Part shown: one piece after another, positions 30,513-39,951 of the stretch
Layout of the letters: each line of letters opens with the position of its first letter
Numbering within the stretch: position 1 is the stretch's first letter
Assembly (NCBI RefSeq): GCF_023100685.1
Contig: NZ_CP090064.1
Coordinates: 3,596,001 to 3,660,000 of the forward strand
Reading direction: 5' to 3'
DNA: 64,000 nt
Source: Proteus vulgaris
Lineage (GTDB): Bacteria; Pseudomonadota; Gammaproteobacteria; Enterobacterales; Enterobacteriaceae
Made by a program: the position numbers and the translations under genes
The notes under the pieces: model-generated
What the model saw: the letters and a program-made list of their open reading frames with translations, nothing else
Database searches by the model: none
Told to the model about the DNA's origin: nothing

Positions 30513-33173
30513 ATGAGCAGTTATATTTTAAAAACTATTATAATATCTGCTGGTGCGACTTTTTTTCTAATCGCACCCTATACCTATGCAGAAAATATAA
30601 CAGTAACAGAGAAGAATAAATGGCTGCCGAATGGTAATCATGCATTATCGGGTGTAAATACATTACCCGCGCATGTTGCGACACAAAGTTTACCAGCAAG
30701 TGCTAATGGCAATAATTTGCCTACCACAAACGGTAATAATAATACCGCAACCACATTTAACCCTATTTTTATGAATACGTCACAAAGTGATATTGATATC
30801 AGCCGTTTTGACAAGGAAAACTCAATATTACCTGGTACGTGGGATGTTGATGTTTACGTTAATAATCATTTTATTGCTAAACAAAAAATCACTTTTAGAG
30901 AAATGGCTAGCCAAAAAGTGGAACCCTGTCTCACTAAAGACACGATGAGCCTTATCAATATCAAAAATGATAAACAGTCTCCATTGCTGAAAAGTGCAAT
31001 GGAGCTTCATGAATGTATTGAATTAGTCAATCTCGTTCCTTCAACAGCCGTTACCTATGATCCTTCAATACAACGCCTTAATGTTGAAGTGCCGCAAGCA
31101 CTTGTTGGCTATAAACCGAGAGGTTATGTAAGCCCTTCACTATGGGATAGAGGGATCAATGCCCTATTAGTGAATTATAATGCTAACTATTTTACATCTA
31201 GAAATAACGGCAAAAATTATGATTCCGCGTTTGCAGGTATTGATAGTCATGTGAATTTGGGAACATGGAGTTTTCATCATACTGGTAACTACTCATGGGA
31301 CGAAAACAATGGCCATGATTACACATCAACCTATAACTATTTAGAGCGTATTATCACCACAATCAGAGGCGTAGTACAAATTGGTGATGTGCTAACAACA
31401 GGCCAGTTATTTGACTCTCAACCACTAAGAGGTATCCAACTCTTTAGTGATGAGAAAATGTTACCGGATTCTCAACGTGGGTTTGCACCAACCATTCGTG
31501 GTATTGCGAAAACCAATGCGCGAGTCATTATTCGCCAAGATGGACGTGTTATTCACGAAACGGTGGTTTCACCAGGCCCATTCGAAATTGATGACCTCTA
31601 TCCTTCTGGTTATGGTGGTAACTTGGATGTCACCATTCAAGAAGCCGATGGTTCACAACAAAACTTCAAAGTTTATTATGCTTCACTAGTGCAATTATTA
31701 CGCCCTGGGCAGCATAACTACACTGTTGCAGCAGGTCATTTAAATTCCAAATCTGTAGATTATGATCCTACTCTATATCAAGCCACCTACCGCCGTGGTT
31801 TAACCAATATTATTACAGGCTATGCAGGTGTTCAGGGTACAGGTGCAGATTACTACGCTGTTCAAGTTGGTTTGGCATTAAGTACACCTTTAGGTGCCTT
31901 TTCTGCCGACGTCACACAAGCCCGAGTGCATTTAAATACGACCGCTTCTGCTGTTAATAGCGGACAGAGTTATCAGGTGAGTTACAGTAAATATATTCAA
32001 GATACCAACAGTAACTTGACTATTGCGGCATATAAATTTAACTCCGAAAACTTCTACGACTATACCTCTGCAGTACAGGCAATAAATGAAGAAAAACATG
32101 GCAGAAGTATTAGTAATATCTGGCGTCCAAAGAGTCGTTTTAACGTTACCATCGATCAGGGGTTAGCTGAGGGATGGGGGAACTTTTATGTCACCGGTTA
32201 TACCCAAAACTACTGGAATAATGATACCACCGACTTACAGTACCAATTGGGTTATAACAACAACTGGCGTAGATTGTCTTACGGTCTTAACGTAGGCCAA
32301 GTCCGTAATGCCGAAGGTAAAAAAGAAACCACCTTTGAGATGAACTTTACCTTACCATTGTATGATCTCAGTATTGACCATATGCCAACTCTAACCGCCG
32401 CTGTGACTCGTGATGGTCGAGGTTATGTGGGTGAAAGACTCGGTATTTCTGGCTCTGCGGGTGCGGATAACCGTTACTCTTATGGTGTAACCGCAATGAA
32501 TACAAACCACGGCGTTGGCTCAAGTATGACGATGAGTGGTAATGCAAGAACAAACTTTAGCAGCTTAAGTGCAACCTACGGTATTGGTGAGCACTATCAA
32601 AATGCATCAGTTGGCGCGAGTGGTTCGTTAGTCGGTTGGTCAGGTGGTTTAGCTACATCGCCTTATCAAGGTAACACCTTCACTATTGTTGATGCTGATG
32701 GCGCAGAAGGGGCCGCGGTGAGTGGCTATCCAGGCATCGAAGTTAACAGCTTTGGTTATGCTTTAGTGCCTTACTTAACTCCGTATCAATTAAACGATAT
32801 CACCATTGACCCTAAAAATATGACCACTAGCGTTGAATTACAAAATACTCAAGCCTTTGTCGCGCCATTTGAAGGTGCAATAACTAAAGTTGTCTTTGAA
32901 ACTGATAAGGGTACGCCATTGTTGATTACTATCCAAAGAAATAATGGACCTATTCCATTTGGTAGTGTCGCTTACGATGAACAGAACAGTGAAGTGGGTA
33001 GCATTGGTCAGGGAGGACTTCTCTACGCCCGCGTTAAAAATCCATCAGGTCGTTTAACGATTAAGTGGGGACCAGGTGAAATACAGCAATGTACGATTAA
33101 CTATAGTGCACCAGCACAAGATAAAAGTAACCAAAGTAGTTTTGTTCAACTTACTAGTGTATGTGGAGAGTAA
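30513..33173 (+). CDS. fimbrial outer-membrane usher (FimD/PapC family)
   Basis: An 886-residue usher that forms the outer-membrane pore for pilus assembly. After a signal peptide (ends about residue 26) there is a low-complexity Asn/Thr segment (near residues 60-85), then the N-terminal domain with DISRFDKENSILPGTWDVDV. The 24-strand barrel contains the plug domain (RGFAPTIRGIAKTNARVIIR). C-terminal domains hold a Cys pair (IQQCTINY and TSVCGE). The Asn-rich insertion is unusual for ushers. The adhesin gene starts 3 bases after its stop. Confidence 0.94.
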   Translation: MSSYILKTIIISAGATFFLIAPYTYAENITVTEKNKWLPNGNHALSGVNTLPAHVATQSLPASANGNNLPTTNGNNNTATTFNPIFMNTSQSDIDISRFDKENSILPGTWDVDVYVNNHFIAKQKITFREMASQKVEPCLTKDTMSLINIKNDKQSPLLKSAMELHECIELVNLVPSTAVTYDPSIQRLNVEVPQALVGYKPRGYVSPSLWDRGINALLVNYNANYFTSRNNGKNYDSAFAGIDSHVNLGTWSFHHTGNYSWDENNGHDYTSTYNYLERIITTIRGVVQIGDVLTTGQLFDSQPLRGIQLFSDEKMLPDSQRGFAPTIRGIAKTNARVIIRQDGRVIHETVVSPGPFEIDDLYPSGYGGNLDVTIQEADGSQQNFKVYYASLVQLLRPGQHNYTVAAGHLNSKSVDYDPTLYQATYRRGLTNIITGYAGVQGTGADYYAVQVGLALSTPLGAFSADVTQARVHLNTTASAVNSGQSYQVSYSKYIQDTNSNLTIAAYKFNSENFYDYTSAVQAINEEKHGRSISNIWRPKSRFNVTIDQGLAEGWGNFYVTGYTQNYWNNDTTDLQYQLGYNNNWRRLSYGLNVGQVRNAEGKKETTFEMNFTLPLYDLSIDHMPTLTAAVTRDGRGYVGERLGISGSAGADNRYSYGVTAMNTNHGVGSSMTMSGNARTNFSSLSATYGIGEHYQNASVGASGSLVGWSGGLATSPYQGNTFTIVDADGAEGAAVSGYPGIEVNSFGYALVPYLTPYQLNDITIDPKNMTTSVELQNTQAFVAPFEGAITKVVFETDKGTPLLITIQRNNGPIPFGSVAYDEQNSEVGSIGQGGLLYARVKNPSGRLTIKWGPGEIQQCTINYSAPAQDKSNQSSFVQLTSVCGE

Positions 33174-33176
33174 AGT

Positions 33177-34343
33177 ATGAAGCCGATTATTAAAAATTCA
33201 TTAGCCTTAATGCTTCTACTTTTACCCGTGACTGAAGTAATGGCGGCTGCCCCTGGTGAAGTCAAATGTATTCTAAAAGGCGCTCCATATAATAAGTTTA
33301 TGACAATAAATGGCGCTATTCATGTTGGTGTTGATATGCCAATAGGTGCTGTCGTATACCAAGGTCAGCTTGATTACGCTAGCACAAAAATTAATTATGA
33401 ATGTGGTGCTGATTTCTCTAAAGATCCTGATAGGACAGTTTATTTTAAAGAAAGACAAGAGATAAAACTATTAAGTACAACAGGCACCCCAGTAACAGGT
33501 GCTGGGATCCCAACCAATGTATTTAAAACGAATAATCCTGGTCTCGGTATTGTATTTTATGCAGCTAAAGATAAAAATAATACACTGCCACTTAATGTGC
33601 CCAAATTATCTTGGGAAGGTCAGCGTTACCTCAACAAAAATATGACAGGGCTTGGTTATTGGGCAAAACCCGTTTTACATTACTCGATAATTAAAATAGG
33701 ACCAATCCAACCTGGCGTTTTTAATTTAACCAATATTGCGCGAATGCAACTTGATGTAAATTTTCCTGATAAAAATGAAGTCATTTCACCAGAGTTTCCT
33801 GCTATTAACTCATATTTAGAAGTTACAGGATCTATCACTGTCACATCTTCAAGTTGCAAAACTCAAGATTACACAGTGGAATTAGGTAAGCATGAAACAT
33901 CTAAGTTACCCAATAAAAACAGTACAACAAAATGGATAAACTCAGATATTATATTAACCAATTGCCCTGCTTTTAGAGGTTATTATTCAGGAGGCAAGGG
34001 AAATGTATATACCAGTGAAAACGGCCAGACTTTCCCAGATCGCGATCCTAACGAACTAAGAGTAACAATAAAGCCTGTTAATCCAGCTATTCCTGAATAT
34101 CCGGGTACTTTTAAAGTAAATGATGTCCCTGGTGCAGCAACAGGTGTCGGGATCCAACTTGCATTTGGTGATGTCGGCGAAGATTTTGTTAAATTTAACA
34201 CCCCAACTACCTTCGTACAACCTATTACTGAAAAAGCGGGTGTCGTAAGTGTTCCATTACGTGCACGATATATTCGTGTTGATGACAGAATATCTGCAGG
34301 TAGAGCGGATGGGGCTGCAACCTTTATGATTGAATATTATTAA
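33177..34343 (+). CDS. two-domain fimbrial tip adhesin
   Basis: A 388-residue protein with a signal peptide (residues 1-24, ends VMAA) and two parts: an N-terminal putative receptor-binding domain (about 25-215, including Cys residues in VKCIL and YECGAD), and a C-terminal pilin domain (about 218-388) that begins ITVTSSSCKTQDYTVELGKH and ends with a donor-strand-like AATFMIEYY. This layout is that of FimH/F17G-type tip adhesins. I do not recognise the receptor-binding domain, so its ligand is unknown. It is the last gene of the operon, before a strong terminator. Confidence 0.82.
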   Translation: MKPIIKNSLALMLLLLPVTEVMAAAPGEVKCILKGAPYNKFMTINGAIHVGVDMPIGAVVYQGQLDYASTKINYECGADFSKDPDRTVYFKERQEIKLLSTTGTPVTGAGIPTNVFKTNNPGLGIVFYAAKDKNNTLPLNVPKLSWEGQRYLNKNMTGLGYWAKPVLHYSIIKIGPIQPGVFNLTNIARMQLDVNFPDKNEVISPEFPAINSYLEVTGSITVTSSSCKTQDYTVELGKHETSKLPNKNSTTKWINSDIILTNCPAFRGYYSGGKGNVYTSENGQTFPDRDPNELRVTIKPVNPAIPEYPGTFKVNDVPGAATGVGIQLAFGDVGEDFVKFNTPTTFVQPITEKAGVVSVPLRARYIRVDDRISAGRADGAATFMIEYY

Positions 34344-34371
34344 CCCCTTATTCTGTTTACCAGAATAAAAT

Positions 34372-34410
34372 AAAAACTCACTCTGATACGTTAATTCAGA
34401 GTGAGTTTTT
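34372..34410. terminator. bidirectional terminator, adhesin / second chemoreceptor
   Basis: Fifteen-bp stem AAAAACTCACTCTGA / TCAGAGTGAGTTTTT with a 9-base loop and T-run, between converging genes. Confidence 0.92.
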
Positions 34411-34415
34411 TATCG

Positions 34416-35945
34416 TTATAATGCTTGTTCTTCTATTTGAAAAACGGCCACATTATCCATCAACATCTGCGCTTTTTCGTCTAACATCATCGTTGAAGAT
34501 GCGCCTTGATCCACTAAAGAAGCATTTTGCTGTACAACAGTATCCATCTGATTAATTGCCACCGCAATTTGTTCAATACCAACACGTTGCTCTTCTGAAG
34601 CAAGACTTATCCCTTGCATAATATTGTTTACTTTTGCAATTGAAGTGACAATTTCTTGCATATGTTCCCCTGTTTTATTAACCAGAGCAGTTCCTTCAGC
34701 CACATCTTCTATAGATGCTTTTAATATCTGACTTATTTCCTTGGCTGCATCTGCACTTTTAGAGGCTAAATTTCGCACCTCTGCAGCAACAACAGTAAAA
34801 CCACGTCCTTGTTCTCCTGCTCTTGCAGCCTCTACTGCAGCATTTAACGCTAAAATATTTGTTTGGCTCGCAAGGCTATTAATAACTTCATTAATTTCAC
34901 CAACCTTTAATGCACCTTGTTCTATTTTCTTCATTGATAACATCGCATCTTTCATCACATTAGCGCCATCGATGACGATATCATTGGATTGATTAATAAT
35001 AACATTGGCTTCTTGGGTATTTTCGGTGTTATTGGCGACAGCCGTTTTAATCTCTTCCATGCTAGCCGCAGTTTGTTGCAAGGCGCTGGCTTGCTCTTCA
35101 GTACGAGAAGAAAGCTCCTGATTACCCGATGCAATTTCAGAAGCACCTCGTTTTATCTCTAAAGTCTCTCTCTTTACAGTAAGAATGGTAGAAGTTAAGG
35201 CTTTTTGCATATGGCCAACATGTGAGAATAGTTCACCAAATTCATCTTTTCTCATTTTAGGTAAAGTGAAAACTAACTCACCTTGACCAACTTTATTTAA
35301 AATATCAGATAATGTATGAAGATTAGAAATAAATGTTTTATTTACCCAAAGAATAACAAAATATAAAACAATTACTAAAATTAACAATGAAATAATGGTT
35401 GAATAAATAGAAAAATTAACCATGGTTTCTTGGTTATTTATAAGAGAAGCACTATTCTTCGCTTTTATGGTGATATAATCATCAAATAAAATATTTAATC
35501 TATCAAAATCATTAGCAAATTCTTCATCATTTACATTTATTGAACCTGAAGTATTTGATGCGATAATTAATCTATCAACTAAATTATAAAATAATTTTGC
35601 AATGGCATCGGCACTTTTTTGTGCTTCAACAGTTACTTTTTTCTCTTTTGTCCACACTTCCATGGCACGTTTAGCGCTGTCAGCCAATTTTTTGTTTTTT
35701 TCAATAATCTCAGCATCTTTTGCGTTTGTTAATGCAGTATCCTGCATTAAGAAATTCACATTAGAACGCATCGTTGCTAATTCATAGCGTGCCATTAATA
35801 CATCTGTGTAACGTGTTAACAACGTTTCCACTTGGGTAAAATTATTTTTCATTTTATAAATAAAAAATGAAGATAATGCCGAAGATAAAATAAAAACCAA
35901 TAATAATACAGACGAACCTATCTTAGCAGATCGTTTAATGCTCAT
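34416..35945 (-). CDS. methyl-accepting chemotaxis protein (second paralogue)
   Basis: A 509-residue chemoreceptor with the same layout and exactly the same length as the product of 25851-27380. The N-terminal MSIKRSAKIGSSVLLLVFIL aligns with the other copy, as do the HAMP region and the signalling tip (NILALNAAVEAARAGEQGRG). The periplasmic domains (about 32-185) differ more than the rest, so ligands probably differ. It ends FQIEEQAL, with no CheR pentapeptide. The ATG at 35945 is supported by the paralogue. The pair flanks the fimbrial locus. Confidence 0.93.
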   Translation of the reverse strand: MSIKRSAKIGSSVLLLVFILSSALSSFFIYKMKNNFTQVETLLTRYTDVLMARYELATMRSNVNFLMQDTALTNAKDAEIIEKNKKLADSAKRAMEVWTKEKKVTVEAQKSADAIAKLFYNLVDRLIIASNTSGSINVNDEEFANDFDRLNILFDDYITIKAKNSASLINNQETMVNFSIYSTIISLLILVIVLYFVILWVNKTFISNLHTLSDILNKVGQGELVFTLPKMRKDEFGELFSHVGHMQKALTSTILTVKRETLEIKRGASEIASGNQELSSRTEEQASALQQTAASMEEIKTAVANNTENTQEANVIINQSNDIVIDGANVMKDAMLSMKKIEQGALKVGEINEVINSLASQTNILALNAAVEAARAGEQGRGFTVVAAEVRNLASKSADAAKEISQILKASIEDVAEGTALVNKTGEHMQEIVTSIAKVNNIMQGISLASEEQRVGIEQIAVAINQMDTVVQQNASLVDQGASSTMMLDEKAQMLMDNVAVFQIEEQAL

Positions 35946-36364
35946 AATAAAAATACCTATACACATATATCGATAAGATTTATTTCCTTATCGACATAGT
36001 TGTTCTTTTATTTAAAAACAATAGGTATTTATAAGTTAATGATTTTTATTTCTAAAATATTAATCTATCAATAAACAATATCTATATTTTAAATAATTTT
36101 CAATTTATTCTTATTTTATAAAATAATTCAACTAATATTATTAATAATAAAAAATCTATTTTTTATCAAAAAAATAAGTATTTCTATTTTATGATAAATA
36201 TTATTTTTTATTCATCACATAAATAATCTTTATTTATTTACATTTAAAGTATAAAAATTGCTTTATTTTCAATGAGTAACAGACACACTATCTCATTCTG
36301 AGAACAATGATATAATATGTGCAATGACTTTAAAACTCTGATGATTTACGGAGCTTACTTTTTT
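35946..36364. other. AT-rich intergenic region, no gene seen
   Basis: About 420 bases, among the most AT-rich in the window, between divergent genes (second chemoreceptor and HAD phosphatase). I see no supportable gene, RNA or strong dyad. Confidence 0.5.
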
Positions 36365-37045
36365 ATGCAACCCCAGTTTGAAAACTCAAAAAACACCGTA
36401 AAAACGTTATCAGTGTTTGATTTTGATGGCACGTTAACTTACCACGATAGTTTTATTCCTTTTTTAAAGTTTGCTTTCGGTAAACGTAAATTTTCACGCC
36501 GTTTAATTAAGATGGTATTACCAACATTACGTTGTTTTAGACGCAAATTAACCCGTGATGAATTAAAAGAAGTGCTTATCAAAACTTTTTTAACAAACAC
36601 CGATGAACAATGGTTAAAAGAAAAAGCAGAAGCATTTTGTCAGCTTTATTGGGCTAAATTAATGCGCCCTACTGGCTTATTAGCAGTAGCAGAAGAAGTG
36701 AAAAGTAATGCCCAAGTTACTATTTGCTCTGCGTCACCAGCAATGGTTCTACAGCCTTTTGCAGATAGGTTGGGGATTAAACTGATAGGCACGACACTTG
36801 AAGTAGTTGATGGAAAATTGACAGGTAAAATTATTGGGAATAACTGTCGCTGTGGTGAGAAAATTAAACGTTTAGAAGATGTCTACGGAGATCTAACGCA
36901 ATATCATATGAAAGCATGGGGAGATTCTCGTGGAGATCATGAATTGCTACTAGCCTCTCAAACACCTCATTGGCGTCACTTTCATACTGGTCGTCGTAAA
37001 GCTAAAAACTCACCCATTAAAGTGGCCGTAAAAAAAGAGTCTTAG
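36365..37045 (+). CDS. HAD-IB family phosphatase
   Basis: A 226-residue haloacid dehalogenase superfamily hydrolase. Motif I is SVFDFDGTLTYHDS (nucleophile Asp in DFDGT, residues about 19-23), motif II is the Ser of ICSASP near residue 124, and motif IV is WGDSRGDHELL near residue 197. The helical cap follows motif I, as in the SerB/CicA-type IB group. The substrate is not predictable; phosphoserine or phospholipid head groups occur in this group. The ATG at 36365 is chosen over the frame start at 36317, because the extra 16 residues precede any family-like sequence. It converges on terE. Confidence 0.82.
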   Translation: MQPQFENSKNTVKTLSVFDFDGTLTYHDSFIPFLKFAFGKRKFSRRLIKMVLPTLRCFRRKLTRDELKEVLIKTFLTNTDEQWLKEKAEAFCQLYWAKLMRPTGLLAVAEEVKSNAQVTICSASPAMVLQPFADRLGIKLIGTTLEVVDGKLTGKIIGNNCRCGEKIKRLEDVYGDLTQYHMKAWGDSRGDHELLLASQTPHWRHFHTGRRKAKNSPIKVAVKKES

Positions 37046-37072
37046 TTGCTAACTGTTTTCCTATCAACACAG

Positions 37073-37102
37073 AAAAAATAGCCCCCGCTAATACGAGGGC
37101 TA
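37073..37102 (-). terminator. terminator of the terZABCDE operon
   Basis: On the minus strand, TAGCCCTCG / CGGGGGCTA (nine pairs, one G-U in RNA) with a 6-base loop is followed by six T. It lies directly after terE, so the operon ends there and no terF follows. Confidence 0.85.
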
Positions 37103-37111
37103 AATAAAGTC

Positions 37112-37687
37112 TTAGATATTTACGCCGTGTTGTGATGCTAACGCACCTAAACCACCCGCAAAACCTTGACCAACGGCTTTGAATTTCCACTCTGCGCCAT
37201 GGCGATATAACTCACCAAAGATCATTGCGGTTTCTGTAGACGCATCTTCAGAAAGATCAAAACGTGCAATTTCAGTATTATTGTCGTTGTTATAAACGCG
37301 CATAAAACTGTTACTGACCATACCAAAGTTTTGTTTACGATTTTCAGCATCATAAATAGTGACTGCAAATACCAGTTTTTTCACTTCAGCAGGGACTTTT
37401 GATAAAGTGATTTTGACTTGCTCATCATCACCGTCGCCTTCCCCAGTACGGTTATCTCCTTGGTGTTCAACGCTTCCGCACTGACTCACTTTGTTATTAA
37501 AGAAGATAAAACTTGCGTCTGAAAGTACTTTTCCATCTTCACCTACCATGAATACTGACGCATCTAAATCGAACTCTGCGCCATCAGTCACGCGGGCATC
37601 CCATCCTAGACCAACCATAGCAACCGACATTGTTGGTGCTTCTTTAGTCAGAGAAACATTACCACCTTTAACGAGGGAAACTGCCAT
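37112..37687 (-). CDS. terE: tellurium resistance protein TerE (TerD domain)
   Basis: A 191-residue TerD-domain protein, nearly colinear with known Ter[21 protein letters not shown], the Ca-binding [13 protein letters not shown] segment (near residue 78) and the C-terminal [19 protein letters not shown]. TerD-family proteins bind calcium and are part of the Ter stress response to tellurite, oxidants, phage and colicins. It is last in the minus-strand operon terZ-A-B-C-D-E, 79 bases after terD, with an imperfect hairpin (37715-37741) in the gap. Confidence 0.96.
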   Translation of the reverse strand: MAVSLVKGGNVSLTKEAPTMSVAMVGLGWDARVTDGAEFDLDASVFMVGEDGKVLSDASFIFFNNKVSQCGSVEHQGDNRTGEGDGDDEQVKITLSKVPAEVKKLVFAVTIYDAENRKQNFGMVSNSFMRVYNNDNNTEIARFDLSEDASTETAMIFGELYRHGAEWKFKAVGQGFAGGLGALASQHGVNI

Positions 37688-37766
37688 ATCAAAGCTCCTA
37701 CTTTATTGAATAATCTGGCAATCACATATTATGACTGCCAGCGGTTAGTATCTTACTAATCGACTA

Positions 37767-38345
37767 TCAAGAGGCATTAATGCCGTACTGAGCACAAACC
37801 GATCCTAAACCCCCCGCATAACCTTGACCTACAGCGCGGAATTTCCACTCTGCGTTATGGCGATATAACTCGCCAAATAACATTGCCGTTTCAGTTGATG
37901 CATCTTCAGTTAAGTCATAACGAGCAACTTCAATTTGGTTGTCATCATTAACTAAACGAATAAATGCACCTGATACTTGGCCAAAGCTTTGACGGCGTGC
38001 TTGTGCATCATGGATAGTGACAACGAAAATAACCTTATCAACATCATTCGGGATCATGTCTAATTTAATTTTCAGTGCTTCATCATCACCATCGCCTTCA
38101 CCCGTACGGTTATCGCCGGTATGAACAACTGAGCCATCAGCAGATCTTAAATTGTTATAAAAAATGAAATCGGCATCGCTACGCACTTTTCCATTTGCAG
38201 CTAACAGAAATACAGATGCATCTAAGTCAAAATCTTGACCATCTGTAGAACGGGCATCCCAACCTAGTCCGACAAGGACGTTTTTCATCGTTGGGGCTGC
38301 TTTGCTCAGAGAGACATTACCACCTTTAGAAAGAGAAACGCTCAT
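37767..38345 (-). CDS. terD: tellurium resistance protein TerD
   Basis: A 192-residue TerD-domain protein: [30 protein letters not shown], the Ca-binding [13 protein letters not shown], and [20 protein letters not shown], with a C-terminal [18 protein letters not shown]. It is a close paralogue of TerE next door. TerD binds calcium and associates with TerC at the inner membrane in related systems. GAGG before the ATG supports the start. Confidence 0.96.
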   Translation of the reverse strand: MSVSLSKGGNVSLSKAAPTMKNVLVGLGWDARSTDGQDFDLDASVFLLAANGKVRSDADFIFYNNLRSADGSVVHTGDNRTGEGDGDDEALKIKLDMIPNDVDKVIFVVTIHDAQARRQSFGQVSGAFIRLVNDDNQIEVARYDLTEDASTETAMLFGELYRHNAEWKFRAVGQGYAGGLGSVCAQYGINAS

Positions 38346-38398
38346 TTTACAACCTCTTTAGTTTTGTTTTTAATATTCTTATTTTTCAAGAATATGTA

Positions 38399-39439
38399 TT
38401 AGTTTGTCTTACCTTGATCATCTTTTTTTTCTGGGAATACAAAACTTGCAATAATCCCCAGAGCAAGAACACCAAGCACTACAAATAGGCTAGTTGTCGC
38501 GGAAATGCTGTATCCATGTTGCCAGATATGATCTGTTGCATTTAAACCTAATTTTGCAGCAATAAAGAACAACAGCACAATAACCGCTTTTTCGAGGTAA
38601 ACGAGATACTGTTTTAACGCTTCTAACACGAAGTAAAGCGTACGTAAGCCTAAGATTGCGAACATCATTGCACTATAAACAATTAGGGGTTCACGGCTTA
38701 CTGCGATAATAGCGGGAACCGAGTCGAAAGCAAACATCACATCAGAAAGCTCAACGACTGCCACACACAGCATAAGCGGTGTTGCATATAGAGCAGCTTT
38801 TGTACCACGACCGATAGTGACATCTTTGTTTTCAGGTTTCGCTAATTCAACATCAACTTCTTTTTGTGTTAACAAAAAAGCGTGTCCAGTGATTTTTGGC
38901 CATATAGGGAAAAATCGTTTTACTAAGCGATAAGCAAGATGTTGTGAATAGTCTTCAATCTCTTCACTATCACCACCACTTTTCAGCATCATAACTGCCG
39001 TCCAAGCAACGATTAAGGCAAATACTATCTCAACATATGGTCCTAAACTTAACAGTCCTGTACCGATGGCAACAAAGATCCCACGGAAAACGATAGCACC
39101 AATGATACCCCAATAAAGAACGCGGTGACGGAAGCGGTCAGGCACTGCAAACCACGAGAAAATCGCCATCATGACAAACAAGTTATCAATGGAAAGCACT
39201 TTCTCTAATGCATAACCTGTTACGAATAAACTCGCAACTTCTGCACCATGATGAATATAAAGGAATCCTGCGAATGCCATAGCAATAGCAACCCAGAATA
39301 TAGACCAAAATATGGCATTCTTTAACGTTATCGGCTTATCAGCACGATGCATGAATAAGTCGATAAAAATAGCGCCAACCGCAAGTACTACAAAGACAAT
39401 GACAGTTTCTGTCGGAAAACCAATATGTGTGGATACCAT
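38399..39439 (-). CDS. terC: tellurium resistance membrane protein TerC
   Basis: A 346-residue integral membrane protein of the TerC family, with about nine helices. Acidic residues sit within helices (VGAIFIDLFMHR, YALEKVLSIDNLFVMMAIFS, VELSDVMFAFDSVPAIIAVS), the pattern thought to bind metal. TerC is the essential membrane component of the Ter system. It lies between terB (31 bases upstream) and terD. Confidence 0.96.
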   Translation of the reverse strand: MVSTHIGFPTETVIVFVVLAVGAIFIDLFMHRADKPITLKNAIFWSIFWVAIAMAFAGFLYIHHGAEVASLFVTGYALEKVLSIDNLFVMMAIFSWFAVPDRFRHRVLYWGIIGAIVFRGIFVAIGTGLLSLGPYVEIVFALIVAWTAVMMLKSGGDSEEIEDYSQHLAYRLVKRFFPIWPKITGHAFLLTQKEVDVELAKPENKDVTIGRGTKAALYATPLMLCVAVVELSDVMFAFDSVPAIIAVSREPLIVYSAMMFAILGLRTLYFVLEALKQYLVYLEKAVIVLLFFIAAKLGLNATDHIWQHGYSISATTSLFVVLGVLALGIIASFVFPEKKDDQGKTN

Positions 39440-39470
39440 AATAATTCCTGAACGGTTCCCTATAAATTAA

Positions 39471-39926
39471 TTACAAATCAAATTCTGCGGGTTGAAAGCC
39501 TAATGCAACAGCAATAGTTCGCACCGCTTCTTTTTCATCATTGTCAAAATCACCATCACTTTTCGCAACAGCGATACCAACACGAATAGCTAATTGCGCA
39601 GCTTCTGGCTGATCTTTCATTGCCAGAATATACTTCATGGTTTCGCCTTTACCGACTTCAGTATCAAACTCGAAACTTGTAATTAGCTTATTAAAGAATT
39701 CAATCACCTCAGAGGTATCAAAGACTTTAAGTTCATCCGATGCTTTTAAAAAACCCAGCATCTTCTGTTTTTCTTCAGAACTCACACCGTCGCTGGCGAT
39801 AGCGATACGCGCACAGACAGCTACCGTTCCTTGCATAAATTTTTTGTTTTTAAAGCGGCCAACTTGCTTTGCTAACTCAGAACGTCCCGTATTAAAACCT
39901 TCTTTTAATTTGTTAAAAAAACTCAT
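39471..39926 (-). CDS. terB: tellurium resistance protein TerB
   Basis: A 151-residue all-helical protein. The ATG at 39926 gives MSFFNKLKEGFNTGRSELAK, the family N-terminus; the open frame runs further upstream into terA's end but is not used. It has the two metal-binding helical repeats of TerB (GVSSEEKQKMLGFL and DGDFDNDEKEAVRTI). TerB binds TerC at the membrane face in related systems. It follows terA by 25 bases. Confidence 0.95.
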   Translation of the reverse strand: MSFFNKLKEGFNTGRSELAKQVGRFKNKKFMQGTVAVCARIAIASDGVSSEEKQKMLGFLKASDELKVFDTSEVIEFFNKLITSFEFDTEVGKGETMKYILAMKDQPEAAQLAIRVGIAVAKSDGDFDNDEKEAVRTIAVALGFQPAEFDL

Positions 39927-39951
39927 GTTACTTTTCCTTATATCAACTTGA

